The notes below the pieces were generated by a model that was given only the letters and a program-made list of their open reading frames with translations, was not told the origin of the DNA and did no database searches. From positions 1-64,000 of the forward strand of contig DAOLIT010000026.1 of the NCBI GenBank assembly GCA_035328405.1: DNA of 64,000 nucleotides, read 5' to 3'. Origin of the DNA: JAEUKA01 sp035328405 (GTDB lineage: Bacteria; Myxococcota_A; Polyangia; Palsa-1104; JAEUJZ01). The position numbers and the translations under genes were made by a program. Shown piece after piece: positions 63,440 through 64,000 of the stretch; the stretch's first letter is position 1; every line of letters begins with the position of its first letter.

Positions 63440-64000
63440 ATGTCCGAAACGACGACCCCTTGTCCCAAAACGCCCGCGAAGAAAGCCGGAGTTCTGCCGC
63501 CGGATCGCGAGCGTGATCTGGCGGAACAGAAAAACCAACCGATCGGCGTGTTCGATTCGGGTGTCGGGGGCCTCACGGTCGTGTCCGCCGTGCTCTCTCG
63601 ATTGCCGCACGAGCGCATCCTGTATTTGGGCGACACCGCGCGCGTTCCCTATGGCACCCGCAGCCAAAAAACCGTCGAGCGGTATGCCCGCAACGCCGCC
63701 CGGTTTCTTCTGCAAAAACGAGTCAAACTTCTTCTCATCGCCTGCAACACCGCTTCCGCCGCCGCGCTGTTCACTTTGCAGAACGAGCTGCCGGTCGGTG
63801 TTATCGGTGCCGTCGAACCCGGCGCATTTGCCGCAGCGCAAAAGACAAAAACAGGCCACGTTGGCGTCCTTGGAACCCTCGCCACCATTCGATCCGGGGC
63901 TTATGAACGAGCCCTCCTCCAGAAAAACCCCGCTCTCCATCTCTCTGTCATGCCCTGCCCTCTCCTCGTCCCCGTCGTCGAGGAAGGCATCACCGATCCC
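63440..64000 (+). CDS. murI: glutamate racemase, 5' part (runs off window)
   Basis: This is 187 residues of a longer gene that continues past the window end. After a 33-residue polar extension it has the racemase motifs GVFDSGVGGLTVVSAV (catalytic-region Asp39), YLGDTARVPYGTRS and IACNTASAAAL (catalytic Cys102); the second catalytic Cys should lie beyond the window. It makes D-glutamate for peptidoglycan precursors. AGGAAG lies 3-8 bases before ATG 63440. The N-terminal extension is longer than the usual start. The truncation is due to the window, not mutation. Confidence 0.96.
   Translation, partial: MSETTTPCPKTPAKKAGVLPPDRERDLAEQKNQPIGVFDSGVGGLTVVSAVLSRLPHERILYLGDTARVPYGTRSQKTVERYARNAARFLLQKRVKLLLIACNTASAAALFTLQNELPVGVIGAVEPGAFAAAQKTKTGHVGVLGTLATIRSGAYERALLQKNPALHLSVMPCPLLVPVVEEGITDP

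Overview
The window looks like a chromosomal segment of a Myxococcota-type (formerly deltaproteobacterial) bacterium. It is moderately GC-rich, has several Hanks-type Ser/Thr kinases, many lipoproteins, and a secreted metalloprotease with a MYXO-CTERM-like tail (Gly-Gly-Cys-Ser, membrane segment, Arg cluster). It also has long alpha-2-macroglobulin and secreted-hydrolase genes. Genus cannot be read from the sequence alone.

Layout. (1) 1-3.2 kb is a small, decayed accessory islet: the end of an unknown ORF, a frameshifted dinD, a double-HTH regulator, a PIN toxin/antitoxin pair, and the catalytic half of a serine recombinase. It abuts a Ser/Thr kinase gene that is cut exactly at its HRD catalytic codon. 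(2) 4-10.8 kb holds a DHH phosphoesterase, a CBS protein, and three minus-strand genes (acyl-CoA ligase, ThDP enzyme, KASIII-like enzyme with Cys-Asn-Asn instead of Cys-His-Asn) that could form a small acyl/acyloin pathway. (3) 11-18 kb is a three-gene block of exported hydrolases (metalloprotease, neutral ceramidase, GH13 amylase), followed by an RlmD-type rRNA methyltransferase with a (Pro-Glu-Asn-Leu)6 N-terminus. (4) 19.8-30.6 kb holds a histone-H1-like basic protein, a TPR protein, a Cu/Zn superoxide dismutase, a 2054-residue alpha-2-macroglobulin, trigger factor, a zinc-ribbon coiled-coil protein and a CAU-anticodon tRNA. (5) 30.8-34.8 kb holds an ArnT/PMT-type glycosyltransferase and a lipoprotein with a collagen-like stalk. 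(6) 35-40.7 kb is the dnaG-rpoD operon, divergent from cysS. A 100-N gap between them is flanked by identical 55-bp ends and is almost certainly an unmerged assembly overlap. (7) 40.8-57.2 kb is mixed. It contains a UbiB-family kinase with an NtrC-type two-component pair, a WVPGHW-repeat protein, an SDR and bacteriohemerythrin. It also contains a TPR/lipoprotein pair divergent from a Ser/Thr kinase, an outer-membrane protein, a POT transporter, and an operon of a GspE-N-like protein, an orphan MalG-type permease and a HAD phosphatase. (8) 57.4-64 kb is the cell-shape and wall cluster mreB-mreC-mreD-mrdA, a DoxX-like protein, an unknown protein, and the start of murI, which runs off the window end.

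A recurring oddity is short tandem arrays, mostly 12-bp or otherwise in-frame units, at gene ends: 5.68, 6.89, 19.50, 28.14, 55.55 and 56.53 kb. Several encode repeated peptide linkers. Most of the rest is ordinary core genome. The best candidates for something less described are the acyl-CoA ligase/ThDP/KASIII locus, the exported-hydrolase block and the minisatellite pattern.
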